From Marivita sp041725935 (GTDB lineage Bacteria > Pseudomonadota > Alphaproteobacteria > Rhodobacterales > Rhodobacteraceae), in assembly GCA_041725935.1 (NCBI GenBank), contig JBGRQD010000001.1, positions 248,001-312,000 of the forward strand: a stretch of DNA of 64,000 nucleotides. Direction: 5' to 3'. A program made the translations under genes and the position numbers. Positions 8,600 to 17,064 of the stretch are shown piece after piece (position 1 is the first letter of the stretch; each line of letters begins with the position of its first letter). The notes beneath the pieces were generated by a model that did no database searches, was not told the origin of the DNA, and saw nothing but the letters and a program-made list of their open reading frames with translations.

Positions 8600-9037
8600 A
8601 TGTCCAAGACCGTCTTCCTGATCCACGGGCCCAACCTGAACCTTCTGGGTAAGCGGGAACCCGCGATCTACGGATCGGACACGCTCGAGGATGTGGCAGG
8701 CCGCTGCGAAGCGTTGGGCAAACCGGCGAAGGTGGATGTAAAATCCATGCAGTCGAACCACGAAGGCCAGATCATCGACTGGATTCACGAGGCCCGCGAC
8801 GCAGCGGCGGCCATCATCATCAATCCCGGCGCCTTCACCCACACATCCGTGGCGATCTACGACGCTCTTCAGGCCTACGACGGGCTGGTGTTCGAGGTGC
8901 ATATCTCGAACGTCCATAAGCGCGAGGCGTTCCGGCACCATTCCTATGTGTCCGCCCGCGCCGAGGGCGTGATAGCGGGCTTCGGTGTCGAAGGCTATGA
9001 ACTGGCGCTGCGGCGAGTGATCAGCCTGCTGGGCTGA
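8600..9037 (+). CDS. aroQ: Type II 3-dehydroquinate dehydratase
   Basis: 145 residues, the normal length for the dodecameric type II enzyme that converts 3-dehydroquinate to 3-dehydroshikimate. Diagnostic segments are FLIHGPNLNLLGKREPAIYG (with the catalytic Tyr), NHEGQIIDWIHEA, IINPGAFTHTSVAI and FEVHISNVHKREAFRHHSYVS with its catalytic His. The ATG at 8600 fits the family N-terminus. A 73-bp gap holding a GC hairpin (arms 8538-8544 and 8552-8558) separates it from the molybdenum hydroxylase, so it may or may not be part of that operon. It serves aromatic amino acid synthesis, or quinate breakdown if linked to the upstream catabolic genes. Confidence 0.95.
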   Translation: MSKTVFLIHGPNLNLLGKREPAIYGSDTLEDVAGRCEALGKPAKVDVKSMQSNHEGQIIDWIHEARDAAAAIIINPGAFTHTSVAIYDALQAYDGLVFEVHISNVHKREAFRHHSYVSARAEGVIAGFGVEGYELALRRVISLLG

Positions 9038-9040
9038 CCC

Positions 9041-10153
9041 TCAGAACGGCGCATCTTCGAGCACACCATCCGCCGACATCTGCGCATAAAGCAGACCTTC
9101 GCGCAGGCCGCGATCCGCAACCGACAGCCGGTCCGTCGGCCAGCAGCGCAGCAACGCCTGAAGGATCGCGGCACCCGACATGATCAGCGCCTGACGGTCC
9201 AGCCCGATCCGAGGATCGGCCCGCCGGCCTTCGGGGCCCAGTTCGAGGTAGTTGGAAATCACCTTCTCGATCTGGTCCGAGGTCATGCGCAGCCCGTCCA
9301 CCTTGGTCCGGTCGTAGCGCTTGAGACCCAGATGGCTGGCCGCCACGGTTGTGACCGTGCCGCTGGTGCCGACGATCTGAAAACCTTCGCGGGCCTGTTC
9401 GTCCTTGTAGGGCGCGAATTCGGCAAGGTTTTCCTCGAAATACCAACTCATCAGCGCATAGCGGGCGGAATCGCTTTCCACGTCGGAAAACTGGTCCCGC
9501 AGCGTGGCAACCCCGAGGGGCACACTGATCCAGTCCACCACGCGCGCGGCGGGAAACGGGCTGTCCTTGGTGTGGAACCCGGCATGCAGCCGCATGATCG
9601 CGCGGGGGCGGTCAAAGGCGGGCACGGCGGTCAGGTCGATCCAGACCAGTTCGGTGGACCCACCGCCGATATCGACCACCAGCAATTGCTCGGTCTTGGT
9701 GCTGACCAGCGGCGCACAGGAAATCACTGCCAGCCGCGCCTCTTCCTCGGGCTGGATGATCTCGAGCGTCAGCCCGGTCTCGCGTTTCACCTGACGGATG
9801 AACTCGCGCGCATTATGCGCGCGACGACACGCCTCGGTCGCCACCAGCCGCATCCGCGTCACCTCATGGCGGCGGATCTTCTGCTGACACACGCGCAGTG
9901 CCGAAATCGTGCGGTTCATCGACGCCCGACTGAGCCGCCCGGACTTTTCAAGCCCGGCTCCCAATTGCACCGATTTGGAAAAGCTGTCGACCACGTGGAA
10001 TTGGTTGCCCTTGGGTTGGGCAATCAACATACGACAACTGTTTGTGCCCAGGTCCAGCGCGGCATAAAGCTCTGATGGATCGGGCCGTGACGGCGCGGGG
10101 CTCTCTACCGGTTTCGGGAATGCGCCCGCACCTTTGGGACGCTTTGGCGCCAT
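9041..10153 (-). CDS. Ppx/GppA-family exopolyphosphatase / pppGpp phosphatase
   Basis: 370 residues of the ASKHA superfamily. The phosphate-1 loop is LYAALDLGTNSCRMLIA near residue 30, followed by FSKSVQLGAGLEKSGRLS, LLVVDIGGGSTELVWI around residue 140 and VGTSGTVTTVAASHLGL around residue 245, all typical of Ppx/GppA. The first ~25 residues are a Pro/Ser-rich extension. Shorter than E. coli Ppx (about 510), as for the two-domain alphaproteobacterial proteins. Its stop lies only 3 bp from the convergent aroQ stop. Polyphosphate versus pppGpp preference cannot be decided from sequence. Confidence 0.92.
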   Translation of the reverse strand: MAPKRPKGAGAFPKPVESPAPSRPDPSELYAALDLGTNSCRMLIAQPKGNQFHVVDSFSKSVQLGAGLEKSGRLSRASMNRTISALRVCQQKIRRHEVTRMRLVATEACRRAHNAREFIRQVKRETGLTLEIIQPEEEARLAVISCAPLVSTKTEQLLVVDIGGGSTELVWIDLTAVPAFDRPRAIMRLHAGFHTKDSPFPAARVVDWISVPLGVATLRDQFSDVESDSARYALMSWYFEENLAEFAPYKDEQAREGFQIVGTSGTVTTVAASHLGLKRYDRTKVDGLRMTSDQIEKVISNYLELGPEGRRADPRIGLDRQALIMSGAAILQALLRCWPTDRLSVADRGLREGLLYAQMSADGVLEDAPF

Positions 10154-10418
10154 GACTTTGCGCCTTCCGATTTTCTAAGTTGCCCTGATCCTATGCCTGC
10201 TTTCGATACATCGCAAGTTTCGTGATATGTCCACACGCAGTTATGAGCCACTCTCATGCAAAGCCTGAGAATTTTGGCGCGGCAGCAGCATCGCTATCCG
10301 TGCCATCCTGTCCTATTGTGACCCCGGGTCGCAGACGGGATCGGACAAGTCGAAATTCGCACTTGGGTCGCGGATGCGCTCAATTACGAAGGCGCAAGCA
10401 AATCGAAGGAATCACGAC

Positions 10419-10715
10419 ATGCCGGATGTCACAATTGTCTACTGGCGGGATATCCCGGCGCAGGTGATCGTGGGCAAGAGCCGTCGTGGGACAAAGGCGC
10501 CGTTACCGGAACGGTTCGAACAGGCCATCGACCGCACCGCGATGAAGATCGGCGCGTCGGACACAGACAGTTACCTTGCGGAATGGCGCAAGGCCGCCCC
10601 ATATACGGTGGACGGAGAGCCCGAAGAGGTCTGCGCCGCCGAAACCGCTCGCATCGACGCGGAATATGACAAGGCGCGCCTGAAGGCGCTGATTGATAAC
10701 GAAGGCTGGGCGTAA
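10419..10715 (+). CDS. Small virulence-factor-domain protein (PF13769-like)
   Basis: 98 residues from ATG 10419, preceded by the RBS AAGGAA. The sequence begins MPDVTIVYWRDIPAQVIVGK and contains RFEQAIDRTAMKIGASD and YLAEWRK, a pattern I recognise from a small conserved alphaproteobacterial family labelled virulence factor. The label is historical and the biochemical role is unknown. It opens the one-carbon operon (28 bp before MTHFR), so a function linked to folate or corrinoid methyl transfer is more plausible than virulence. Confidence 0.75.
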   Translation: MPDVTIVYWRDIPAQVIVGKSRRGTKAPLPERFEQAIDRTAMKIGASDTDSYLAEWRKAAPYTVDGEPEEVCAAETARIDAEYDKARLKALIDNEGWA

Positions 10716-10742
10716 CCCCGCATGACCCTGAGGGAGGCCATC

Positions 10743-11669
10743 ATGGCATTGTTGAATTTCCGCAAGCGCGAAACCGTCGAGAACGGCACCACCCCCGAGA
10801 TGGAAGCGTTCCTGAAAGGCTACTCCATCGAGGTCATGCCGCGCACCGCCGAAAAGGTCGAGGATTTCCGCGCCCTGCTGGCCCCCGGCACCCGCGTCTA
10901 CATCGCCCATATCGACGGCACGCCCATCGAGGACATGGTCGCAACAGCCAAGCGTCTGGCCGATGACGGCTATCCCGTGATGCCGCATTTCCCGGCCCGT
11001 ATCATTAAAGACAAGGCCATGCTGGCCGACTGGATCGCACGCTACCAGGGCGAAGCCGGCGTCGACCAGGCGCTGCTTCTGGCAGGGGGCGTGTCCACTC
11101 CGCATGGCGCGTTTGACAGCTCGATGCAGCTGATGGAAACCGGGTTGTTCGACAAGGCGGGCTTCAAGCGCCTGCATGTCGCCGGTCACCCGGAAGGCAA
11201 CAAGGATATCGACCCCAAGGGCGGCATGAAGAATGTCGAAGACGCGCTGCGCTGGAAGCAGGCATTTTCCGAACGCACCGATGCCAAGATGGCACTGGCC
11301 ACGCAATTTGCATTCGATGCAGATCCCATCATCAAATGGGTCGACGATCTGTCTGCCGCTGGCATCAAACTGCCGGTGCATATCGGCATAGCGGGACCTG
11401 CAAAACTGCAAACCCTGATCAAGTTCGCCATCGCCTGCGGCGTCGGCCCATCGCTCAAGGTGCTGCAGAAACGCGCAATGGACGTGTCCAAGCTGCTGCT
11501 GCCCTACGAGCCCAACGACGTGCTGACCAAACTGGCCGCTCACAAGGCAAAGAACCCCGCGTTCAACATCGAGCAGGTGCATTTCTTCCCTCTGGGCGGC
11601 ATCAAATCCAACGCGACCTGGGCGATTGAAAACGGTGGTGCCGGAACCGCGCCCGCTTCCGCGAGCTGA
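10743..11669 (+). CDS. Methylenetetrahydrofolate reductase-like protein
   Basis: About 308 residues. FLKGYSIEVMPRTAEKVEDF resembles the early beta strand of the MTHFR barrel, and GYPVMPHFPARIIKD, ALLLAGGVSTPHGAFDSS, LHVAGHPEGNKDIDP and PVHIGIAGPAKL follow the order of the FAD-binding barrel motifs in MetF. It is a divergent member compared with E. coli MetF. It would reduce 5,10-methylene-THF to 5-methyl-THF, the substrate of the methyltransferase encoded two genes downstream. ATG 10743 is preceded by GAGGGAGGCCATC; an in-frame ATG at 10722 is possible. Confidence 0.85.
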   Translation: MALLNFRKRETVENGTTPEMEAFLKGYSIEVMPRTAEKVEDFRALLAPGTRVYIAHIDGTPIEDMVATAKRLADDGYPVMPHFPARIIKDKAMLADWIARYQGEAGVDQALLLAGGVSTPHGAFDSSMQLMETGLFDKAGFKRLHVAGHPEGNKDIDPKGGMKNVEDALRWKQAFSERTDAKMALATQFAFDADPIIKWVDDLSAAGIKLPVHIGIAGPAKLQTLIKFAIACGVGPSLKVLQKRAMDVSKLLLPYEPNDVLTKLAAHKAKNPAFNIEQVHFFPLGGIKSNATWAIENGGAGTAPASAS

Positions 11670-11678
11670 TCCGACCTG

Positions 11679-12338
11679 ATGCCAGCCCTGCTTTTTGATC
11701 TCGACGGCACCATGCTGAACTCGGACCCGATCCACGAGGCCGTGTTTACGGAACTCTGGACCGACCGGGGTCTGCCGGTGCCCGAGGGCTTCTACATGGA
11801 GCAGGTGCATGGCCGTCTGAATGTCGATGTCTTTGCCGATTACCTGCCCGACGAGCCTGATCCGCAAGCCCTGAGCGAATGGAAAGAGGCGCAGTTCCGC
11901 GACCGCCTGCCCGCACCCTACCCGGCAACCGCAGGTCTGCCAGACTTCATCGACGCCGCACAGGCGCAGGGCTGGCAACTGGCGGTGGTGACCAATGCCA
12001 TGCGCCTCAACGCCGAGGCCATGCTGGGCGCCATCGGGCTGCGCGACCGATTCGAGGTGATCGTGATCGGCGAGGAATGTGCCTTTGGCAAGCCGCACCC
12101 GATGCCGTACCTGACCGCGATGGCCGCACTCGGGGAATTTCCCGAAAACTGCATCGCCTTCGAGGACAGCCCCTCGGGCATGCGCGCCGCCGCCGCCTCG
12201 GGGGCCTACAGCATCGGCATCCGCTCTGCACTGGATGACGCAAAACTGCGCGCCGCCGGTGCAGACATGACCGTCCAAGATTTCACAGACCCCGCGCTGC
12301 CAGGCATTCTGGCCCGCATTCAAGGAGTAGCCGCATGA
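11679..12338 (+). CDS. HAD-family phosphatase (phosphoglycolate phosphatase / beta-phosphoglucomutase-like)
   Basis: 219 residues with the HAD motifs in order: LLFDLDGTMLNSD (motif I, nucleophile and acid/base Asp), VVTNAM (motif II Thr), GKPHPMPYL (motif III Lys) and AFEDSPSGMRAA (motif IV). The cap is of the small helical type, as in phosphoglycolate phosphatase-like enzymes. The stop overlaps the following methyltransferase start by 4 bp (ATGA). The substrate is unknown; a house-cleaning role in the folate/corrinoid operon is possible. Confidence 0.88.
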   Translation: MPALLFDLDGTMLNSDPIHEAVFTELWTDRGLPVPEGFYMEQVHGRLNVDVFADYLPDEPDPQALSEWKEAQFRDRLPAPYPATAGLPDFIDAAQAQGWQLAVVTNAMRLNAEAMLGAIGLRDRFEVIVIGEECAFGKPHPMPYLTAMAALGEFPENCIAFEDSPSGMRAAAASGAYSIGIRSALDDAKLRAAGADMTVQDFTDPALPGILARIQGVAA

Positions 12339-13417
12339 CCCGCACGATTGTCGAGTCCAAGACCAAAACCGCCATCATCGGGTTCGACCAGCCGTTCTGC
12401 GTCATCGGTGAACGGATCAACCCGACGGGCCGCAAGATCCTGAACGAAGAACTCGAACGCGGCGATTTCAGCCGGGTCGAAGCCGATGCGCTGGCGCAGG
12501 TTGCCGCTGGGGCGAATATCCTCGACATCAACTCGGGTGCCGTGTTTTCGAACAAGATGGCCGAAGACCCGCGCTATGCCGACAACAACTTCGTCGAACC
12601 GACGCTGATGCGCGAACTGGTCCAGCGGGTGCAGGCCATCACCGATTGCCCGCTTTGCATCGACAGCTCGGTGCCCGGCGCCTTGGAAAACGGGTTGGCG
12701 GCTGCGGAAGGCCGTCCGCTGCTGAACTCGGTCACCGGCGAGGAAGAGCGTCTGGAACTGGTCCTGCCGCTGGTCAAGAAATACAACGTGCCGGTCGTGG
12801 CTATTTCCAACGACGACACCGGCATCTCTGAAGACCCCGACGTGCGCTTTGCCGTCGCCAAGAAAATCGTTGAACGCGCTGCCGATTTCGGTATCCCGGC
12901 GCATGATATCGTGGTCGACCCGCTGGTCATGCCGATTGGCGCTATGGGCACCGCTGGCCTGCAGGTCTTCACCCTTGTCCGCCGCTTGCGCGAGGAACTT
13001 GGCGTGAACACCACTTGCGGCGCGTCGAACATCAGCTTCGGCCTGCCGAACCGTCACGGCATCAACAACGCCTTCCTGCCGATGGCAATGACGGCCGGCA
13101 TGACCTCCGCGATCATGAACCCGGTCGCCCTGCCCGTCGGACCAACCCGGATCGCCGAGAAACGCGCCGAGGTCGAGGCGGCAGGTATCGTGCTCCCCGA
13201 GGATATCGACGACGAGACCTTCTGCATCCTGTTCGGTCTGGGCTCGACCAAGCCGAAGCCCGGCAAGGAGATGGAAGCGATCCGTGCCGCCAACTTCCTC
13301 ACAAACAATGACGACGGTGGCGGTGCGTGGATCGCGTTCAACCGCCAACCGCTGAAGGCCGGTCAGGAAGGCCGGGGCCGCGACGCCCGCACCGGGGGCC
13401 GTCGCCGCCGCGCGTGA
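12335..13417 (+). CDS. Stand-alone methyltetrahydrofolate:corrinoid methyltransferase (pterin-binding domain)
   Basis: 360 residues forming a single pterin-binding TIM barrel. FCVIGERINPTGRKILNEEL, ANILDINSGA, CIDSSVPGALENGL, LLNSVTGEEERL, VVAISNDDTGI, HDIVVDPLVMPIGA and TTCGASNISFGLPNR are the barrel motifs of the MetH folate module and MtvA-like methyltransferases. No cobalamin- or homocysteine-binding domain is attached, so it must act with separate partners. Roseobacters are known to have a split MetH made of separate proteins, and this gene is a good candidate for the folate part. The C-terminus is a basic Arg/Gly tail. Translation is coupled to the HAD gene, and a strong hairpin terminator follows. 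Confidence 0.85.
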   Translation: MTRTIVESKTKTAIIGFDQPFCVIGERINPTGRKILNEELERGDFSRVEADALAQVAAGANILDINSGAVFSNKMAEDPRYADNNFVEPTLMRELVQRVQAITDCPLCIDSSVPGALENGLAAAEGRPLLNSVTGEEERLELVLPLVKKYNVPVVAISNDDTGISEDPDVRFAVAKKIVERAADFGIPAHDIVVDPLVMPIGAMGTAGLQVFTLVRRLREELGVNTTCGASNISFGLPNRHGINNAFLPMAMTAGMTSAIMNPVALPVGPTRIAEKRAEVEAAGIVLPEDIDDETFCILFGLGSTKPKPGKEMEAIRAANFLTNNDDGGGAWIAFNRQPLKAGQEGRGRDARTGGRRRRA

Positions 13418-13439
13418 TTTGACCGCTTGGACATTACAA

Positions 13440-13468
13440 CGCCGCGCCTGGACAGAGCGCGGCGTTTT
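13440..13468 (+). terminator. Intrinsic terminator of the one-carbon operon
   Basis: Arms CGCCGCGC (13440-13447) and GCGCGGCG (13457-13464) form a perfect 8-bp stem with a 9-nt loop, followed at once by TTTT. It lies 22 bp after the methyltransferase stop codon. Confidence 0.8.
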
Positions 13469-13578
13469 CGCTTTCGGCGTCTGGAAGAAAATGAGCGGTC
13501 CCGGTTGGCTTGGGAGGTTTCCGTTCCCAATTCCCGCAAAGACCTCAGCCCTTCATCATTTCTTGACATCCGGGCCTC

Positions 13579-13600
13579 AGAATCTTCGTACGAAGATTCT
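13579..13600. repeat. 22-nt perfect palindrome centred on CGTACG
   Basis: The half-site AGAATCTTCGT is followed directly by its exact reverse complement, with no spacer. It lies in the 273-bp gap between the convergent methyltransferase and ATPase genes, after the methyltransferase terminator. It could act as a bidirectional hairpin or as a protein-binding dyad. It belongs to the set of 18-24-nt palindromes seen elsewhere in this window. Confidence 0.85.
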
Positions 13601-13690
13601 AGAGCGTGCCCATAAAATTCTGGGGACCGCAGACGCGCAGGCCAAGGTCCGAACCGCCGGGCGCACCAGCCGCAGCCGCAGCCGACGCGC

Positions 13691-14527
13691 CTAGATCGCC
13701 ACGCCTTGCCGTCCCGCAAGATCGGTAAAGTACTGCCACGCCACCCGACCCGACCGCGATCCGCGTGTGGCCTGCCACTCGATGGCCTCTGCACGCAGCG
13801 TTGCAGCGTCGATCTCGACCCCGTGGGCATCGCAATAGCCCCGGATCATCGCAAGATAATCGTCCTGGTTGCACGGGTGAAAGCCCAGCCACAGCCCAAA
13901 CCGGTCGGACAGCGACACTTTCTCCTCCACCGCCTCGGACGGGTTGATCCCCGACGACCGCTCGTTCTCTATCATGTCGCGCGGCATCAGGTGACGGCGG
14001 TTCGACGTGGCATAGAACACCACGTTGTCAGGTCGCCCCTCGACCCCGCCATCCAGAACCGCCTTCAGTGATTTGTAATGCTGGTCGTCATGGCTGAAAC
14101 TCAGGTCGTCGCAGAACAGCAGGAAGCGGTGGTCCGACGCCCGCAGCAGATTGAGCAGACGCGCCACGCTGGGCAAATCCTCGCGTTGCAATTCCACCAG
14201 CTTGACAGGCATCCCCTCGACCAGCACCGCCGCATGCACCGCCTTGACGAGGCTCGACTTTCCCATCCCCCGCGCGCCCCACAAGAGCGCGTTGTTCGCA
14301 GGCAGACCGCGCGCGAATTGCCGCGTGTTGGCCAGTAAGGTGTCGCGGCTTCGGTCCACCCCGATCAGCAGGTCCACCGCCACGCGGCTGACCTTGGGCA
14401 CGGGTTGCAGGTGATCGGGGTTCACGTGCCAGACAAAGGCATCCGCCACATCGAAATCAGGCGCAGGCTGCGGCGCTGGCGCCAGGCGCTCCAGCGCCGC
14501 TGCGATCCGCTCCATCGGGTCGGTCAC
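13691..14527 (-). CDS. DUF815-family P-loop ATPase
   Basis: 278 residues. Walker A is ALLWGARGMGKSSLVKAV around residue 85, Walker B is FLLFCDDLSF around residue 138, and the sensor region VVFYATSNRRHLMPRDM follows, typical of the DUF815 AAA-type ATPases. The ~70-residue N-terminal part contains the family segment IGVDRSRDTLLANTRQFA. The start codon overlaps the tatC stop by 4 bp, so it is co-translated with the Tat translocase. The biochemical role is unknown. Confidence 0.85.
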   Translation of the reverse strand: MTDPMERIAAALERLAPAPQPAPDFDVADAFVWHVNPDHLQPVPKVSRVAVDLLIGVDRSRDTLLANTRQFARGLPANNALLWGARGMGKSSLVKAVHAAVLVEGMPVKLVELQREDLPSVARLLNLLRASDHRFLLFCDDLSFSHDDQHYKSLKAVLDGGVEGRPDNVVFYATSNRRHLMPRDMIENERSSGINPSEAVEEKVSLSDRFGLWLGFHPCNQDDYLAMIRGYCDAHGVEIDAATLRAEAIEWQATRGSRSGRVAWQYFTDLAGRQGVAI

Positions 14528-15477
14528 TTCTTCGCGTCCTCGTCGAATTCGCGCATCAGGGGATCATCATCCATGTCCTCGGCGGGATCATCCTCGAACC
14601 ACAGACCTTGGGCGCGCAGTTCCTTTTCGCGCTTCTTTTCCACGCGACGCACAAGGATGATCGAGACCTCGTAAAGCCCATATACGACCGTGAAGAGGAT
14701 CAGCTGCGTCACCACGTCAGGCGGCGTCACCAGCGCGGCCAGCACCAGAATGGCCACCATCGCGTATTTGCGCACGGCCCCCAGACCTGCCGCAGACACC
14801 AGCCCGGCCTTGCCCATCAGCGTCAGCAGAACCGGCAGCTGAAAACACAGGCCAAAGGCCATGATGAACACAAGCGAGGTTTGAAGGCTTTCGTTCACCT
14901 TACCAAAGAAGGTGATGGTCAGGCCTTGGTCCGCAGGTGGTGCCACCACGGTCGCCTCGACATCCACGGCACCCGACAGGACATTCGCAAAGAGCGAGGG
15001 TGCATCGGTGAAGCCCAGGAAAAATGCCATCGCCAGCGGTGTCACGACGAAATGCGCAAAAGCCGCACCCGCCATGAACATCACCGGCGACGCGATCACA
15101 AACGGCAAAAAGGCGGATTTCTCAGATCGGTACAGTCCCGGCGCGATAAAGCGCCACATCTGGTGCGCAATCACCGGGAAGGCCAGCGCAAAGCCGAACA
15201 CCATGCCGATGCGGAACAACACGAAGAGGTATTCCTGAGGGCTGGTATATTGCAACGTGGGCGACGGATCGCCAAGCGCGCGCAAAGTGTCCTCGATCGG
15301 CACAAGCAAGAAGCGCAGCACGTGTTCCGCGAGAAAATCGCCCTGCACCGGGATGAACAGCACGCAGATGCCGACCAGAAGCGCCAGCACCGAGCGGATC
15401 AGCCGTGTGCGGAGTTCGGCCAGATGCTCGATCAGAGGCGCGCTGCTGTCCTCGATGTCTTCGTCGCGGGCACTCAT
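14524..15477 (-). CDS. tatC: Sec-independent protein translocase TatC
   Basis: 317 residues with six predicted membrane helices. The N-terminal cytoplasmic segment APLIEHLAELRTRLIRS is the conserved TatC signature that contacts the twin-arginine signal, and YTSPQEYLFVLFRIGMVFG covers the first periplasmic loop and second helix. The C-terminal tail is acidic and longer than in E. coli TatC (258 residues), as is common in alphaproteobacteria, and there is an insertion between helices 3 and 4. It forms the receptor complex with TatB, encoded just upstream. Confidence 0.96.
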   Translation of the reverse strand: MSARDEDIEDSSAPLIEHLAELRTRLIRSVLALLVGICVLFIPVQGDFLAEHVLRFLLVPIEDTLRALGDPSPTLQYTSPQEYLFVLFRIGMVFGFALAFPVIAHQMWRFIAPGLYRSEKSAFLPFVIASPVMFMAGAAFAHFVVTPLAMAFFLGFTDAPSLFANVLSGAVDVEATVVAPPADQGLTITFFGKVNESLQTSLVFIMAFGLCFQLPVLLTLMGKAGLVSAAGLGAVRKYAMVAILVLAALVTPPDVVTQLILFTVVYGLYEVSIILVRRVEKKREKELRAQGLWFEDDPAEDMDDDPLMREFDEDAKK

Positions 15478-15478
15478 C

Positions 15479-15931
15479 TCAGGCGTCCTTTTCCGGAGCG
15501 GCGTCCGATTTCAGCGCCGCTTCCATGTCTTCGGCCTTTTTCAGCGCATCGTCCGCCTCACGTTTCTTGCGGTCGGCTGCGGCGCGCGCCGCGCTGGCTT
15601 CGATCTTTTTCTTTGCCGCCTCGCGTTCGGCGGACAGCTTGCCGGTATTGCTGGCCGGATCGACATTCGTCATCGACTTGGCCGCATCCTTGACCCCATC
15701 CATCGCGCTGCTCATCGGGTTGGTCGCCGACTTGAACGTCTTTTGCATGTCCCGAACGCCGGATTCGTCTGCGGCATCATTCATCGCCCGCGAAAACTCG
15801 CGCGCCATGCCACGGGCCTTGCCCATGAAATTGCCAACCTTCCGAAAGAGCACCGGGAGATCTTTGGGACCGACGACGATCAACGCCACGATCCCGATCA
15901 CCAACAGCTCGGCAAAGCCAAGATCGAACAT
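15479..15931 (-). CDS. tatB: Sec-independent protein translocase TatB
   Basis: 150 residues: an N-terminal membrane helix MFDLGFAELLVIGIVALIVV, then GPKDLPVLFRKVGNFMGKARGMAREF, the hinge and amphipathic helix of TatB, and a charged Ala/Lys/Glu-rich C-terminal region. It is longer and more Glu-containing in the first helix (FAEL) than TatA. The gap to tatC is 1 bp and to tatA 5 bp. Confidence 0.95.
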   Translation of the reverse strand: MFDLGFAELLVIGIVALIVVGPKDLPVLFRKVGNFMGKARGMAREFSRAMNDAADESGVRDMQKTFKSATNPMSSAMDGVKDAAKSMTNVDPASNTGKLSAEREAAKKKIEASAARAAADRKKREADDALKKAEDMEAALKSDAAPEKDA

Positions 15932-15936
15932 TGCGT

Positions 15937-16161
15937 TTAGACCTTGTCCTTGTCTTTCTGATCCTCGGGCGTCACGTCCTTGGCGCTCTCGGCTTTCTGC
16001 TCTTCAAGCTCGCTCTTGCCCTCGTCCACGCCCTTCTTGAAGGCGGTGATGCCCTTGCCGACTTCGCCCATCAGCGACGAAATCTTGCCACGGCCAAACA
16101 GCACCAGCACCACAACGGCGATGAGCAGAAGGCCCGGCAGACCGATATTTCCGATACCCAT
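15937..16161 (-). CDS. tatA: Sec-independent protein translocase TatA
   Basis: 74 residues starting MGIGNIGLPGLLLIAVVVLVLFGRGKISSLMGEVGKGITAFKKG: a short membrane helix, the FGRGK hinge and an amphipathic helix, followed by an acidic/basic tail. It forms the pore-like oligomer of the Tat system. I chose ATG 16161 because it fits the family N-terminus exactly; upstream in-frame extension has no TatA similarity. First gene of tatABC-ATPase. Confidence 0.94.
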   Translation of the reverse strand: MGIGNIGLPGLLLIAVVVLVLFGRGKISSLMGEVGKGITAFKKGVDEGKSELEEQKAESAKDVTPEDQKDKDKV

Positions 16162-16270
16162 GAAATCTCTCCTAACCGGCAGGCGACCGCCTGCAATCAA
16201 TTTCATTCGGTTATGTAATGACTCGTGTCGCCTTCCGAAAGCACGAAAACACGCCAATTTCGGGCGTTTT

Positions 16271-16304
16271 TGTCAAGAGCTTGTCAGTTGACAGGTTTTT
16301 GTCA
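16271..16304. promoter_or_regulatory. Candidate operator: repeated TGTCA half-sites upstream of the WYL regulator
   Basis: TGTCA occurs at 16271, 16282 and 16300, and the middle copy is paired with an inverted copy to give TGTCAGTTGACA at 16282-16293. All lie 40-75 bp upstream of the WYL-regulator start in the divergent tatA/regulator gap. Position and symmetry suggest an autoregulatory operator that could also control the adjacent dehalogenase gene. This is inference; no known consensus was matched. Confidence 0.4.
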
Positions 16305-16345
16305 GTATCAACGCAGTGCAGCACGGCAACTCAGCGGAGAATCAC

Positions 16346-17011
16346 ATGAAACGCAGCGACCGGCTCTACGCCCTGATGCAGCGCCTGAAAGACGGCCACC
16401 TCCACACCGCCGAGGCGATGGCCCAGGATCTTGGCGTGTCGGTGCGCACCATCTACCGCGACATGGACACGCTCGCCTCTTCGGGTGTGCCGGTCGAGGG
16501 CGCGCGCGGATCAGGCTACACCGCGCAGGCGATGATCACCCTGCCGCCGCTGAACCTGACCCAGACCGAGCTCGAGGCGCTGCATATCGGGCTGGCCGCT
16601 GTCGGTGCCGCCGATGCAGAAGACCTTGCCAGCGCCGCCCGCGCCTTGGCCGACAAGATCGACGCGGTGCTGCCAGAGGATGTGGGCACACCGGCGGGCA
16701 AGTTCGGCTTTGCCACCTACCCTTTTGCCGAGGCCGCGCAGGGGTTTCGCCACATGCCCGCCTTCCGAAAGGCGATCCGCGCGCGGCAGAAGCTGCGCCT
16801 GCGGCTCGAAGGCGATGAAAAGGCCCATACTGTGCGGCCACTGCACCTTGATTACTGGGGGCGCATCTGGACCTGTGTGGTCTGGGACGAAACCGACGGA
16901 GGCTTTGTCACCTTCCGCATGGACCGCGTGACCGACCTCACACCGCTTCCGGGGCTATTCGTCGACGAGGCGGGCAAGACGCTCAAGGATTTTCACGCCT
17001 TGCAGTCCTGA
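16346..17011 (+). CDS. YafY-type HTH / WYL-domain transcriptional regulator
   Basis: 221 residues. The N-terminal winged helix MKRSDRLYALMQRLKDG then VRTIYRDMDTLASSGVPVEG is the HTH_11 DNA-binding domain of the DeoR-like/YafY group. The middle region TQTELEALHIGLAAV and the C-terminal RPLHLDYWGRIWTCVVWDE form the WYL ligand-sensing domain. ATG 16346 follows GGAGAATCAC, a reasonable RBS. The gene ends 53 bp before the reductive dehalogenase on the same strand, so it is the likely local regulator; WYL proteins respond to small ligands or nucleic acids. Confidence 0.88.
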   Translation: MKRSDRLYALMQRLKDGHLHTAEAMAQDLGVSVRTIYRDMDTLASSGVPVEGARGSGYTAQAMITLPPLNLTQTELEALHIGLAAVGAADAEDLASAARALADKIDAVLPEDVGTPAGKFGFATYPFAEAAQGFRHMPAFRKAIRARQKLRLRLEGDEKAHTVRPLHLDYWGRIWTCVVWDETDGGFVTFRMDRVTDLTPLPGLFVDEAGKTLKDFHALQS

Positions 17012-17064
17012 GCCGGAATGCGGCACTCTTGGCCAGCGCGTGCATCGCGCGATGGGAGGGTTTC

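Noticed and set aside
10154..10418. Riboswitch (SAM or cobalamin) before the one-carbon operon
   Set aside because: I searched the 265-bp divergent region by eye for SAM-II, SAM/SAH and B12-box patterns and found none convincing.
16251..16271. Intrinsic terminator between tatA and the WYL regulator
   Set aside because: A 5-bp stem followed by T5 exists, but no rightward transcript is expected upstream of it and the stem is short; probably chance or part of the promoter region.
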